Source: an uncultured Coriobacteriaceae bacterium
Lineage (GTDB): Bacteria > Actinomycetota > Coriobacteriia > Coriobacteriales > Atopobiaceae
Direction of reading: 5' to 3'
Length of the DNA: 23,377 nt
NCBI GenBank assembly: GCA_900543875.1
Contig: UQSV01000026.1
Coordinates: 1-23,377, forward strand
Position 1 is the first letter of the stretch. Every line of letters starts with the position of its first letter. A program made the translations under genes and the position numbers. Shown in pieces: positions 7,116 to 13,836 of this stretch. The notes below the pieces were generated by a model, which worked only from the letters and a program-made list of their open reading frames with translations, did not search any database and was not told the origin of the DNA.

Positions 7116-7217
7116 CTAGGCCTTAAGTGTAGCGCGAAGAGGGGTTACGGGATGCAGAAAGTGCGCCGATGCTAACTTGTCATATTTAAAGGAGAGGCTT
7201 TGGCACATTTTTGCGCC

Positions 7218-7337
7218 AAGTCGGTACCCCCATGAGATAGTCGTCAGGCAGAGACGGATTTTGACCCATGAAAATGTCAGATGGGCACCGGGCAGAGCCG
7301 TAGGTTACTTGCCAAACGGCAATTGGGATACCGACTT
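7218..7337. repeat. 120-bp element bounded by 13-bp inverted repeats (MITE-like)
   Basis: AAGTCGGTACCCC (7218-7230) and GGGATACCGACTT (7325-7337) are inverted copies with 12 of 13 positions matching, separated by 94 bases. No duplicated target site is visible at the borders and no transposase is nearby. It could be a miniature inverted-repeat element, a pair of regulator sites, or part of a larger decayed element. Confidence 0.4.
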
Positions 7338-7479
7338 AGTGAGGTTTTTATTAGCGGACATCCTAGGGTGCTATTAACGGATGGCTGAATAGAATTTAGT
7401 GGATAGTCTGCGTCGTGTCTCGGCGCTCCCCTAGTAACCCGGCGAGCGACCAAACACACTGGTAAGGAGACCGCTGCCT

Positions 7480-7566
7480 GGCCAAGCGCGCTCGCGCGCA
7501 AGAAACATGCCGCTCGATTTCACCTCCAAGCTCCTCTTCGCCTCGCGGCCAAGCGCGCTCACGCGC
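7480..7566. repeat. 20-bp direct repeat, two copies 67 bases apart
   Basis: GGCCAAGCGCGCTCGCGCGC (7480-7499) recurs at 7547-7566 with one change (19 of 20 identical). Both lie in the gene-poor region upstream of the SDR gene. No further copies were noticed elsewhere in the window. Confidence 0.6.
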
Positions 7567-7792
7567 GGAAAACTCGCCGCCTGGGTGGACGCGCTCTCGA
7601 AGCCTCGCTCGCGGCCACAGGGAGCCAGGGAGGCACAACCCGCCGCAACCAGAAGCGATGCCAGCGGCGCGCAGGACCCCGCCTGCGTCAGCAAGCGGCC
7701 GCAGGAGCAGCTACGTTGACGGATTAATCGCCCCGCGCGCCCCAGCTGAGTTCCACAATGAATACATCAGGACATAACGGATAGGGGGCATC

Positions 7793-8533
7793 ATGAAGAC
7801 GAGCATTGCTCACGAGAAGGCACTGGTCACGGGTGCTGGCAAAGGAATCGGCCGGGCGCTCGCAGTGAGGCTGGCGAGCCTTGGCTGCGAGGTTACGCTC
7901 GTGGGCCGCACGCAGGCATCGCTCGACGAGACCTCCCGTCTCTGCGACGAGGCATCCGAGCAGGCGGGATACGAGGAGCGCTCGCACACCCACGCGTGCG
8001 ACCTCACGAGCGAGCAGGCCATCCTTGATCTTGTTGGCAGCATCAGGGAGAGCGGCGGCCTTGACATCCTGGTGAACAACGCGGGCATCGTGCAGGCGGG
8101 GCCGCTCGAGGACATTCCCACCGATCAGTTCGATGCCGTCATGGCAACCAACGTCCGTGCGCCGTTCATCCTCCTGCGCGAGACGCTGCCGCTGCTACGC
8201 GCCTCAAAGGCAGCAGAGGTCGTGAACGTCTGCTCGGTCGTTGCGCACGACGCCTATCCCAACCAGAGCGCCTACGTTGCGAGCAAGCATGCGCTCTATG
8301 GCATGTCGAAGTCGTTTGCCCGCGAGGTTTTTGACGAGGGCATTCGCGTGCACGTCATCTCGCCCGGCGGCGTGCTCACCGACATGGTGGCCATTGCCCG
8401 TCCAGACCTCACTGGCACGCCCATGATCGTGCCCGACGACATGGCCGACGCCCTGGAGTACCTGCTCACGCACCGCACGGACGCCGTCTGCGACGAAATC
8501 CGCCTGCACCGCGTGACAAAGGCACCATACTAG
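7793..8533 (+). CDS. SDR-family oxidoreductase (classical short-chain dehydrogenase)
   Basis: The 246-residue protein has the classical SDR layout: nucleotide-binding TGAGKGIG (13-20), NNAG (95-98), and the catalytic residues Ser148, Tyr161 and Lys165 in YVASK. After the active site come SPGG and a VLTDMV segment that closes over the substrate. The R-R/T pattern after strand 2 (VGRT, 37-40) suggests NADP(H) preference, but this is weak. Length is normal for the family. A GGGGG ribosome site lies five bases before the ATG. The substrate cannot be told from sequence. The best guess is a ketone, sugar or 3-oxoacyl type compound. The gene stands alone between gene-poor regions, on the same strand as fucO but 277 bases before it. 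Confidence 0.9.
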   Translation: MKTSIAHEKALVTGAGKGIGRALAVRLASLGCEVTLVGRTQASLDETSRLCDEASEQAGYEERSHTHACDLTSEQAILDLVGSIRESGGLDILVNNAGIVQAGPLEDIPTDQFDAVMATNVRAPFILLRETLPLLRASKAAEVVNVCSVVAHDAYPNQSAYVASKHALYGMSKSFAREVFDEGIRVHVISPGGVLTDMVAIARPDLTGTPMIVPDDMADALEYLLTHRTDAVCDEIRLHRVTKAPY

Positions 8534-8642
8534 GAGGGTCGCAGCAGGCCCGCCCCATGCGGCCGGCGCGCGTCACCGCCCCAGTGCGTGCCCGCCCGCG
8601 CGGTCAGAACGCATTCACCGTCCCGGCCGCCACATCCTACCC

Positions 8643-8670
8643 ACGACGTTCGTATTTGCGAACGACGTTC
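8643..8670. promoter_or_regulatory. Nested palindrome and direct repeat upstream of fucO, candidate operator
   Basis: CGTTCG-TATTTG-CGAACG (8647-8664) is a perfect 6-bp inverted repeat with a 6-base centre. It is overlaid by a direct repeat ACGACGTTC (8643-8651 and 8662-8670). It is 141 bases before the fucO start. The half-site CGAAC resembles the SOS box half-site of Gram-positives, but the spacing is wrong for a LexA box. The regulator is unknown. Confidence 0.45.
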
Positions 8671-8810
8671 CATTTTTAGACCGCTCACCAAATAATCGGT
8701 AGTACCGCGCTGGTCTGCGGGTATCCTTTGTGCTAAGAGCGCGGCACGTTGCCGAGCACGACGGGATGACAGGGGCTGTTATCCCACCACCTACCCTGAG
8801 GAGGGCAAGC

Positions 8811-9980
8811 ATGGCAGTCAATCGCTTTGTTCTGAACAACATTTCCTATCACGGCTCCGGCGCCATCAAGGAGATCCCGGGCGAGATTCAGCGCCGCGGC
8901 TTCAAGAAGGCCTTCGTCTGCTCCGACCCCGACCTCGTGAAGTTTGGCGTTACCGCCAAGGTCACCGACGAGCTCGACGCCGCCGGCATCCCCTGGACGC
9001 TCTACTCCGAGATCAAGCCCAACCCCACCATCCAGAACGTCAAGGACGGCGTCGAGGCCTACAAGGCTTCCGGCGCTGACATGATGGTTGCCATTGGCGG
9101 CGGCTCCTCCATGGACACCTGCAAGGGCATCGGCATCATCGTCGAGAACCCCGAGTTCGCCGACGTCCGCTCGCTCGAGGGCGTTGCCGACACCAAGAAC
9201 CACGCCACCTTCACCATCGCCGTCCCGACGACCGCCGGCACCGCCGCTGAGGTCACGATCAACTACGTCGTGACCGACCCGGAGAAGGTCCGCAAGTTCG
9301 TCTGCGTCGACACCAACGACATCCCCGACGTCGCCGTCGTCGACCCCGACATGATGGCCTCCATGCCCGCCGGCCTCACCGCCGCCACCGGCATGGACGC
9401 GCTGACGCACGCCATCGAGGGCTACACCACCAAGGGTGCCTGGGAGCTCTCCGACATGTTCCACTTCAAGGCCATCCAGCTGATCTCGCAGCACCTGCGC
9501 GACTCCGTGGCCGAGGCCAAGAGCGGCCAGCCCGGCAGCGGCCGCGAGGGCATGGCCCTGGGCCAGTACATCGCCGGCATGGGCTTCTCCAACGTGGGCC
9601 TGGGCATTGACCACGCCATGGCGCACACCCTGTCTGCCCACTATGACACCCCGCACGGCGTTGCCTGCGCCATGCTGCTCCCCATCGCCATGGAGTTCAA
9701 CAAGCCCGTCGTTACCAAGCGCCTCGCCGAGGTCGCCGTGGCCATGGGCGTTGACACGACCGGCATGAGCGAGGACGAGGCTGCCGACGCCGCCATCGCC
9801 GCCGTCAAGCAGCTCTCCGCCGACGTCAACATCCCGCACGTCTGCGAGGCCATGAAGGCCGACGAGATCGACCAGCTGGCCACCGACGCCATGGCCGACG
9901 CCTGCTTCCCGGGCAACCCCCGCGAGGCCAACCACGACGACGTCGTGGCCCTGTTCAAGAAGATTTGCCCGAGCGCCTAG
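8811..9980 (+). CDS. fucO: Lactaldehyde reductase / 1,2-propanediol oxidoreductase (iron-dependent alcohol dehydrogenase)
   Basis: The 389-residue protein reduces lactaldehyde to 1,2-propanediol with NADH during anaerobic fucose or rhamnose use. It is very close to E. coli FucO along its whole length, for example NPEFADVRSLEG, PTTAGTAAEVTINYV and FVCVDTNDIP. Iron ligands are conserved: Asp196 and His200 (ATGMDALTH), His268 (DHAMAH) and His282 (TPHGVA). The NAD phosphate-binding GGGS is at 96-99. One difference is IDHAMAHTLSA where E. coli has VHGMAHPLGA. GAGGAGGG lies five bases before the ATG, and a good terminator follows. Other polyol dehydrogenases of the family are possible, but the identity is strong. 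No fucose or rhamnose catabolic genes are in the window. Confidence 0.93.
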   Translation: MAVNRFVLNNISYHGSGAIKEIPGEIQRRGFKKAFVCSDPDLVKFGVTAKVTDELDAAGIPWTLYSEIKPNPTIQNVKDGVEAYKASGADMMVAIGGGSSMDTCKGIGIIVENPEFADVRSLEGVADTKNHATFTIAVPTTAGTAAEVTINYVVTDPEKVRKFVCVDTNDIPDVAVVDPDMMASMPAGLTAATGMDALTHAIEGYTTKGAWELSDMFHFKAIQLISQHLRDSVAEAKSGQPGSGREGMALGQYIAGMGFSNVGLGIDHAMAHTLSAHYDTPHGVACAMLLPIAMEFNKPVVTKRLAEVAVAMGVDTTGMSEDEAADAAIAAVKQLSADVNIPHVCEAMKADEIDQLATDAMADACFPGNPREANHDDVVALFKKICPSA

Positions 9981-10010
9981 TTCTAGCTCGCATCTCTTGA
10001 TTGACGGCAT

Positions 10011-10048
10011 GCCCGTCGAGTCCAAGCGGCTCGGCGGGCGCGTTTTTT
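10011..10048 (+). terminator. Rho-independent terminator of fucO
   Basis: The stem GCCCGTCGAG (10011-10020) pairs with CTCGGCGGGC (10030-10039) with one wobble, then GCG and six T (10043-10048). It begins about 30 bases after the fucO stop codon. Confidence 0.9.
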
Positions 10049-10152
10049 GTTTGCATGGATATGAAGTGGACGAGAAGAACGGGGCAGCATCCGGCCGCAT
10101 GAGCCAGACGGCGGCCAAGCGGGGAAAAAAGACCCGTCCCCCAGTCCCCAGG

Positions 10153-10443
10153 CTATTCGTTCTCGGCGGCCTCAAGGGCGGCGAGCAGCTTGGTCTCAAG
10201 CTCCTCTTTGGACATGATGTTGTCGAGCGTGATGACGCGCGGCTTGTCGGCCAGGAAGGCCGTGAGGTCGCTGCCCACGACGAACAGGTCGACCTGGTGC
10301 ATCGATATCTCAGAGACCGAGACGTGGTCGACACTGATGCCCTCGATGCCGTGCTTCTTGAGCACGTCCTGTACGTTAATCTGCACGATGAACGAGCTGC
10401 CCACGCCACCGCCGCAGCAGCACATAATCGACCTTACCTTCAT
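10153..10443 (-). CDS. Orphan PTS EIIB component, lactose/ascorbate-like fold
   Basis: The 96-residue protein is a free-standing PTS EIIB domain. Its phospho-cysteine loop reads CGGGVGSS (Cys10), directly preceded by two more cysteines (CCCGGG, 8-10). Middle segments VDLFVVGSDL and RVITLDNIMSKEEL are typical of SgaB/UlaB-like EIIB. It would carry phosphate from EIIA to a sugar bound by EIIC, but neither partner gene is in the window. AGGGGGAG lies just before the ATG. The gene is separated from gldA upstream by that gene's terminator. A weak CATAGT -10 lies about 40 bases upstream. Partnering with a remote EIIC or a regulatory role are both possible. Confidence 0.88.
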   Translation of the reverse strand: MKVRSIMCCCGGGVGSSFIVQINVQDVLKKHGIEGISVDHVSVSEISMHQVDLFVVGSDLTAFLADKPRVITLDNIMSKEELETKLLAALEAAENE

Positions 10444-10540
10444 GGCTCTCCCCCTTCGTTAGAGACTTGATACCGCCCACTATGGCAGAGACACACAGCG
10501 GCGAGCGGGCATTTTGGGCGTCTGGTACGCAAGCCGCGAC

Positions 10541-10575
10541 AAAAGGGCGCGCCAGCCGTGAGGCCAGCGCGCCCT
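10541..10575 (-). terminator. Rho-independent terminator of gldA
   Basis: The arms AGGGCGCGC (minus strand, from 10575-10567) and GCGCGCCCT (10552-10544) form a 9-bp stem, extended inward by five pairs with two wobbles and a 4-base loop. Four T follow on the minus strand (10544-10541). It begins 27 bases after the gldA stop codon. Confidence 0.85.
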
Positions 10576-10602
10576 GATGACGCAACTATTTGCGGACAGC
10601 CG

Positions 10603-11697
10603 TTAGTCGAGGTAGTAGTGGCCAAGGGCGTCGGCGCCGAGGATGGCGTCGGCAACCATGTCGGGCGTGACGTCGAACGGCATGTTGCCCATGGTGTCGC
10701 CGGGGGCGCAGGCGGCCTCGGCCACGATCATGGCCTTCTCGCGCGTGACCTCGGTGACGCCAAGCTCGCCCAGGGTAACGGGCAGGCCAATCTCGATGCA
10801 GAAGCCCAGGACCTCCTCGAGCTGCTCGGTTGAGGCGTTGGCGAGCACAAGCTGGGCGAGGGTACCAAAGGCGACCTTCTCGCCGTGGTACATGCCGTGG
10901 CACTCGGGCAGCAGGGTGAGGCCGTTGTGGATGGCATGGGCGGCGGCGAGGCCGGAGCTCTCGAAGCCGATGCCGGAGAGCAGCGTGTTGGCCTCGATGA
11001 CGTTCTCGACGGCCGGGGTGAGGGCGTGGCCCTCGAGGGCGACCTTGGCCTTGACGCCGTCGGCCATGAGGGTGTCGTAGCACAGGCGGGCGAGCGACAG
11101 GGCCGCGAGGCCGCCCTTGCCGCCGGCACAGGTGTCGCCGCAGGCGTCGTGCGTGGCCTGGGCCTCAAAGTAGGTGGCCAGGGCATCGCCCATGCCAGAC
11201 ACGGTCAGGCGCACCGGGCTCGCGGCGATGACCGTGGTGTCCATGAGGACGATGTTGGGGTTGGCCGGCAGGAACAGGTAGCGGTCGAACTGGCCGTCGT
11301 CGGTGTAGAGGACGGACAGGGCACTGCAGGGGGCGTCGGAGCTGGCGATGGTGGGGCAGATCACGACGGGGCAGCCCAGGAAGTAGGCCGTGGCCTTGGC
11401 GGTGTCGAGCGTCTTGCCACCGCCGATACCCACGACGACGTCGCAGCCGTTGGCGCGGGCGACCTCAACGAGGCGGTTGACTTCGTTCTCTGAGCACTCG
11501 CCGTTGAAGTCCTCGAAGACGGGCGTTGCCTTGGCCTCGGCAAAGCCGGCCTCGACCTTGGCGCCAACGCGCTTGACGCCAGAGGGCGTGTTGATGACGA
11601 GGGCCTTGGTGCCAAGCGGGTCGACGTAGCCGCCGAGCTTGGCGAGCTCATCGGGGCCCTGGATGTACTTGCTGGGGCTGTTGAAAATCTTGGACAT
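10603..11697 (-). CDS. gldA: Glycerol dehydrogenase (NAD+, zinc-dependent)
   Basis: The 364-residue cytosolic enzyme oxidises glycerol to dihydroxyacetone with NAD+, or works in reverse on related diols. The NAD-binding IGGGKTLDTAK lies at 91-101 and the SSDAPCS loop at 119-125. The zinc ligands Asp171 (SGMGDALATYFEA), His254 (AAAHAIHNGL) and His271 (MYHGEKVAFG) have the same numbers as E. coli GldA (367 residues). ATG 11697 is chosen because GGAGAGGAG lies about seven bases upstream and homology starts there. It has its own terminator. Dihydroxyacetone kinase genes, the usual partners, are not in the window. The pairing on the map with fucO and an EIIB suggests polyol metabolism, but they are not co-transcribed. 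Confidence 0.93.
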   Translation of the reverse strand: MSKIFNSPSKYIQGPDELAKLGGYVDPLGTKALVINTPSGVKRVGAKVEAGFAEAKATPVFEDFNGECSENEVNRLVEVARANGCDVVVGIGGGKTLDTAKATAYFLGCPVVICPTIASSDAPCSALSVLYTDDGQFDRYLFLPANPNIVLMDTTVIAASPVRLTVSGMGDALATYFEAQATHDACGDTCAGGKGGLAALSLARLCYDTLMADGVKAKVALEGHALTPAVENVIEANTLLSGIGFESSGLAAAHAIHNGLTLLPECHGMYHGEKVAFGTLAQLVLANASTEQLEEVLGFCIEIGLPVTLGELGVTEVTREKAMIVAEAACAPGDTMGNMPFDVTPDMVADAILGADALGHYYLD

Positions 11698-12361
11698 GAA
11701 TTGCTCCTCTCCTAAGCGATTCACACGTTATTTCTAGTTTAGGAGGACGGGATGATCGGGCCCGCCAGGTGTCGGTAAGTGCTTAGGTACAATCTTGATG
11801 CCGCTTGCAGCGGGCGCGGCGCCGTTCACCGGCAAATTGCGCTACGGTTGACCAGCGCAAACGATGCATTTCAGGTATGTGAGATGTGCGAGCGGCGCGC
11901 TGGGCGGGGCAAGCGGTTGGCCCGGTGGTCGCGGGCGGCGCATTGGCGGAGACGAGCGGTTGGGCCAGGCGCGCAGGCGAGGTGTTGGTGGAGACGGGCG
12001 GCACGCCCACGCTCGCGGCGGAGACGGGTACGTTGGCAGAGGCGACTGCGTGCCCGCGCTCGTGGTGGAAACGGGCACGTTGGCAGAGACGGGCGGCACG
12101 TCCGCGCTCGCGATGAAGACAGACAACACATCAGCCGAGCGAGTGGAAAACGTACGTGCATCCCAGCAGAGCGGACGCATCGAACCTGGTGACTCGAGCA
12201 TGCGGGGGACGCCGACCTTCGTCGACACCCCGAAAGCGGACGCACAATATGTCCTATAAGCCTATAGGCCGCCCTTTAAGCCCACGTGTCCCGAGTTGCA
12301 TCAAGAGTTGCACCGCGGAGTGCACCAGCGAAGAGCGCGAGCGGGACAAAAACGACACTCC
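11698..12361. other. Gene-poor region of about 660 bases with degenerate tandem repeats
   Basis: Several overlapping open frames exist on both strands, but none has a recognisable domain or a good ribosome site, and all follow the GC-rich repeat rather than coding bias. The left side carries the upstream region of gldA, where no convincing promoter was found. The right side ends at the tRNA terminator. The repeat tract is described separately. Confidence 0.5.
11986..12114. repeat. Degenerate minisatellite, units of about 47-48 bp
   Basis: ACGGGtACGTTGGCAGAG (12024-12041) recurs as ACGGGcACGTTGGCAGAG (12071-12088), a 47-base period. The flanks TTGGTGGAGACGGGCGGCAC (11985-12004) and TTGGCAGAGACGGGCGGCAC (12080-12099), each followed by a CGCTCGCG-like segment, show further shuffled copies. 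Translated on the plus strand it gives ETGGT/ETGTLAE-like repeats whose frame breaks at one unit of 47 instead of 48 bases. This suggests a decayed repetitive coding sequence or a plain minisatellite. Confidence 0.55.
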
Positions 12362-12367
12362 GTAACG

Positions 12368-12401
12368 AAAACGACCCGAAGACGCTGGGTCTTCGGGTCG
12401 T
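12368..12401 (-). terminator. Terminator of the tRNA-Phe gene
   Basis: A perfect 13-bp stem ACGACCCGAAGAC/GTCTTCGGGTCGT (12371-12383 with 12389-12401) has a 5-base loop. On the minus strand it is followed by TTTCGTT (T-run from 12370). It begins nine bases after the CCA end of the tRNA. Confidence 0.88.
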
Positions 12402-12409
12402 ATCACTTC

Positions 12410-12485
12410 TGGTGGCGGGGAAGGGAATCGAACCCCTGACACGGGGATTTTCAGTCCCCTGCTCTACCAACTGAGCTACCCAGCC
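12410..12485 (-). tRNA. tRNA-Phe (anticodon GAA), CCA encoded
   Basis: A 76-base cloverleaf is read on the minus strand. The acceptor is GGCTGGG, the D stem GCTC/GAGC, the anticodon stem GGGGA/TCCCC with loop CTGAAAA (anticodon GAA), the variable loop GTGTC, the T stem AGGGG/CCCTT with loop TTCGATT, the 3' acceptor CCCCGCC, then A and an encoded CCA. Acceptor pair 4-69 is a T-C mismatch, which is unusual. All other pairs hold, with one G-T wobble in the T stem. It has its own promoter (12516-12543) and terminator (12368-12401). Confidence 0.93.
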
Positions 12486-12515
12486 GAAATGTCTGCTCGC
12501 CCTGCGAGCTCGTTT

Positions 12516-12543
12516 ACTATAGCAAATAGAACCAGCCAAGCAA
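12516..12543 (-). promoter_or_regulatory. Promoter of tRNA-Phe
   Basis: On the minus strand there is a -35 TTGCTT (12543-12538), a 16-base spacer and an extended -10 TGCTATAGT (TATAGT at 12521-12516). It lies about 31 bases before the tRNA 5' end, in a locally AT-rich patch. Confidence 0.75.
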
Positions 12544-12651
12544 GTGAGAATTTTGGCTAATTGGAAAAAATTCTGGTCGAGCGTCGATTCGCTCCGCGGC
12601 CTGCTCGCGCAAACGGCTCATTGCTGCGGTCCAATCCGTCAGTGCGCTGAT

Positions 12652-12706
12652 AGCAGGAAGGGGCAATCCAACCCCTGACGCAGGGGGGTTCAGCCCCCTG
12701 TCCTGC
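12652..12706 (-). pseudogene. Degraded tRNA-Phe-like copy (anticodon and T arms only)
   Basis: On the minus strand the sequence GCAGGACAGGGGGCTGAACC and the following bases line up with the anticodon arm, variable loop and T arm of the real tRNA-Phe 200 bases away. Both carry loop CTGAA (anticodon GAA) and GTCAGGGGTT-GATT. The D arm and 5' acceptor are lost, and the T loop TTCGATT has become TTGGATT. It cannot fold as a full tRNA. Its CAGGGGG/CCCCCTG stem is strong and lies downstream of the pilus operon, where it could slow transcription. Confidence 0.7.
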
Positions 12707-12763
12707 CGGCAAATTGTGCTCGAAGGCACGCCGGCCTGGGCGGGAGCAACCTGCGAGGTTGGA

Positions 12764-13105
12764 TTAGACCGCCACAGCGCCTTCGCGAACGCGCGGGCGC
12801 GACGCCGGCAGGCTCAGCAGCTGGTCCATGACCTCGGCAAACGCCACATGGGGATTGACGCAGTAGCAGCGGGCAACGCAGTGCGAGGAAGTAGCCGCGC
12901 CCGCCTCGTCGCAAGGATAGGCCTTGCACTCGGGCAGCCCATGGCCGGCACCCCGAGACGACCACGCCAGGCGATAGAACGCCTCACCCACGCAGACCAC
13001 CCACACCCGATGCCGCATGACGCCCCCATCGGACGGTCCCTCCTCCACAGACGTTGCATCGTAGAGCACGCTGTAGGCAACCTCGCGCCCCATCGCCCGG
13101 CTCAT
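12764..13105 (-). CDS. Cys-rich 113-residue protein, last gene of the Tad operon, unknown function
   Basis: I do not recognise this family. The protein has no signal peptide or membrane segment. It contains six cysteines, at 38, 60, 65, 76, 80 and 82, the last five within 23 residues in a C-x4-C-x10-C-x3-C-x-C arrangement that could bind metal. An acidic to neutral N-terminal half (GREVAYSVLYDATSVEEG) looks like a beta-rich fold. It overlaps the stop codon of the zinc-ribbon/FHA gene by ATGA, so translation is coupled and the gene is almost certainly real and part of the pilus operon. No T-rich terminator follows. A role together with the FHA protein is inference from coupling. Confidence 0.7.
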   Translation of the reverse strand: MSRAMGREVAYSVLYDATSVEEGPSDGGVMRHRVWVVCVGEAFYRLAWSSRGAGHGLPECKAYPCDEAGAATSSHCVARCYCVNPHVAFAEVMDQLLSLPASRPRVREGAVAV

Positions 13106-13821
13106 GCGGCCTCACCCCTTCCTCCCGCAGCAGGCCAAGGTCTGATCGTGACGCCCGCCCCTCTCACCTCGACGACGTCACCGCAGCGCAAGGGGCACAG
13201 ACCCGCCAGCACCCATCCGTTGACCAACACGCTATTGGCCGCGCCCAGACCCTGGGCAAACAGCACCCCATCCCTGAACAACAGTACGAGGTGACGCGCC
13301 GCCACCTCTGGGTGGTCGATCACGACATCGCACCTGGGCTCTCTGCCAAGGACGAGCCCCTCCTTGCCCACCTCCATGGGAACCGTCATGCCTCCGCAGC
13401 TCACCCGCACGCACGAAGGTGGCATCAGCGCCGCCACGGGCTCGGGCCGCTCCACCTCGGGCGCAGGCGAGGTCAAGCAGGCCGCCTGGGGCTGGAACGC
13501 CGCTGAGCCTTGGGACACCGAGGGAGACTGCGGAGGCGCCTGGATTTGCGACGACATCTGGGGTTGCGGCACCGGCCGAGCTTGGGTCATCGTCGCAGCA
13601 CCCAACGCCCCCGGCACCTCAGCAGATGGCTCTAGCGTTGGCTCCTCGAGCTCTCTCGAGAGCTCGAGGAGCGAGGCGTCCGCCACCGCGCCAACCGCGG
13701 GCTCGCCACCCCTCGCGAAGTCATAGAGGCACCCGTAGCACACGTCCATGTCGGCAAAGAGCTTGGCCCCGCACCTGGGACACGTCTTGAGCCCTCCACC
13801 CGCCTGATTGGTTGCGCCCAT
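13102..13821 (-). CDS. Zinc-ribbon / FHA-domain protein of the Tad operon
   Basis: The 239-residue cytosolic protein starts with a four-cysteine zinc ribbon, CPRCGAKLFADMDVCYGC (Cys14, 17, 28, 31). It continues with a Pro/Gln-rich linker of about 100 residues (40-135) and ends in an FHA domain (about 138-228): LGR (158-160), VAARH (173-177) and NG (201-202). FHA domains bind phosphothreonine peptides. Here the canonical SxxH serine position is alanine (AARH), so phosphate binding may be altered. ATG 13821 has GGGGAG about eight bases upstream and lies 15 bases after the DUF192 gene. FHA proteins occur with secretion and pilus systems, where they can connect to Ser/Thr kinases. A regulatory or scaffold role here is inference. 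Confidence 0.85.
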   Translation of the reverse strand: MGATNQAGGGLKTCPRCGAKLFADMDVCYGCLYDFARGGEPAVGAVADASLLELSRELEEPTLEPSAEVPGALGAATMTQARPVPQPQMSSQIQAPPQSPSVSQGSAAFQPQAACLTSPAPEVERPEPVAALMPPSCVRVSCGGMTVPMEVGKEGLVLGREPRCDVVIDHPEVAARHLVLLFRDGVLFAQGLGAANSVLVNGWVLAGLCPLRCGDVVEVRGAGVTIRPWPAAGGRGEAA

Positions 13822-13836
13822 TGCGCACTCCCCTCT

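Larger units (their letters stand above)
7117..7792. other. Gene-poor region of about 675 bases with repeats
   Basis: I find no credible gene. A 66-residue plus-strand frame (7177-7377) lacks a proper start site and any recognised domain. A minus-strand frame (7431-7694) has a chance lipobox-like stretch but no ribosome site. Composition is mixed: AT-richer in 7170-7400, GC-rich after 7430. The region holds the inverted-repeat element 7218-7337, a hairpin TTGCC-AAAC-GGCAA (7309-7322), an imperfect TTGGCAC/GCGCCAA pair (7200-7219) and a 20-bp direct repeat (7480 and 7547). A decayed mobile or gene remnant is plausible. Confidence 0.5.

Noticed and set aside
7177..7377. 66-residue plus-strand frame in the gene-poor region
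   Set aside because: The start is a TTG without a preceding ribosome site, it spans the inverted-repeat element, and no family was recognised.
7431..7694. 87-residue minus-strand frame with a lipobox-like LVAAGC
   Set aside because: There is no ribosome site, the start is TTG at best, and the rest is Arg/Ser/Ala-rich without a fold. It overlaps the 20-bp direct repeats.
8647..8670. LexA (SOS) box
   Set aside because: CGAAC and GTTC half-sites occur, but the spacing is three bases instead of four in one orientation and the other is reversed, so it does not fit the Gram-positive consensus.
10081..10152. Terminator of the orphan EIIB gene
   Set aside because: There is a TTTTTT run on the minus strand, but the preceding sequence GACTGGGGGACGGGTC gives only a 3-bp stem, so I could not support a rho-independent terminator.
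8733..10409. 558-residue minus-strand open frame opposite fucO
   Set aside because: It mirrors fucO and part of the terminator region, has no recognisable domain, and is Gly/Asp/Val/His-rich like other antisense frames here.
11986..12114. Possible CRISPR array
   Set aside because: The repeats are degenerate, contiguous and without unique spacers of constant length, and no cas genes are present.
11779..12259. Overlapping frames on both strands in the repeat region
   Set aside because: All frames follow the GC-rich minisatellite, none has a convincing start, and the repeat frame is broken by a unit of 47 bases.
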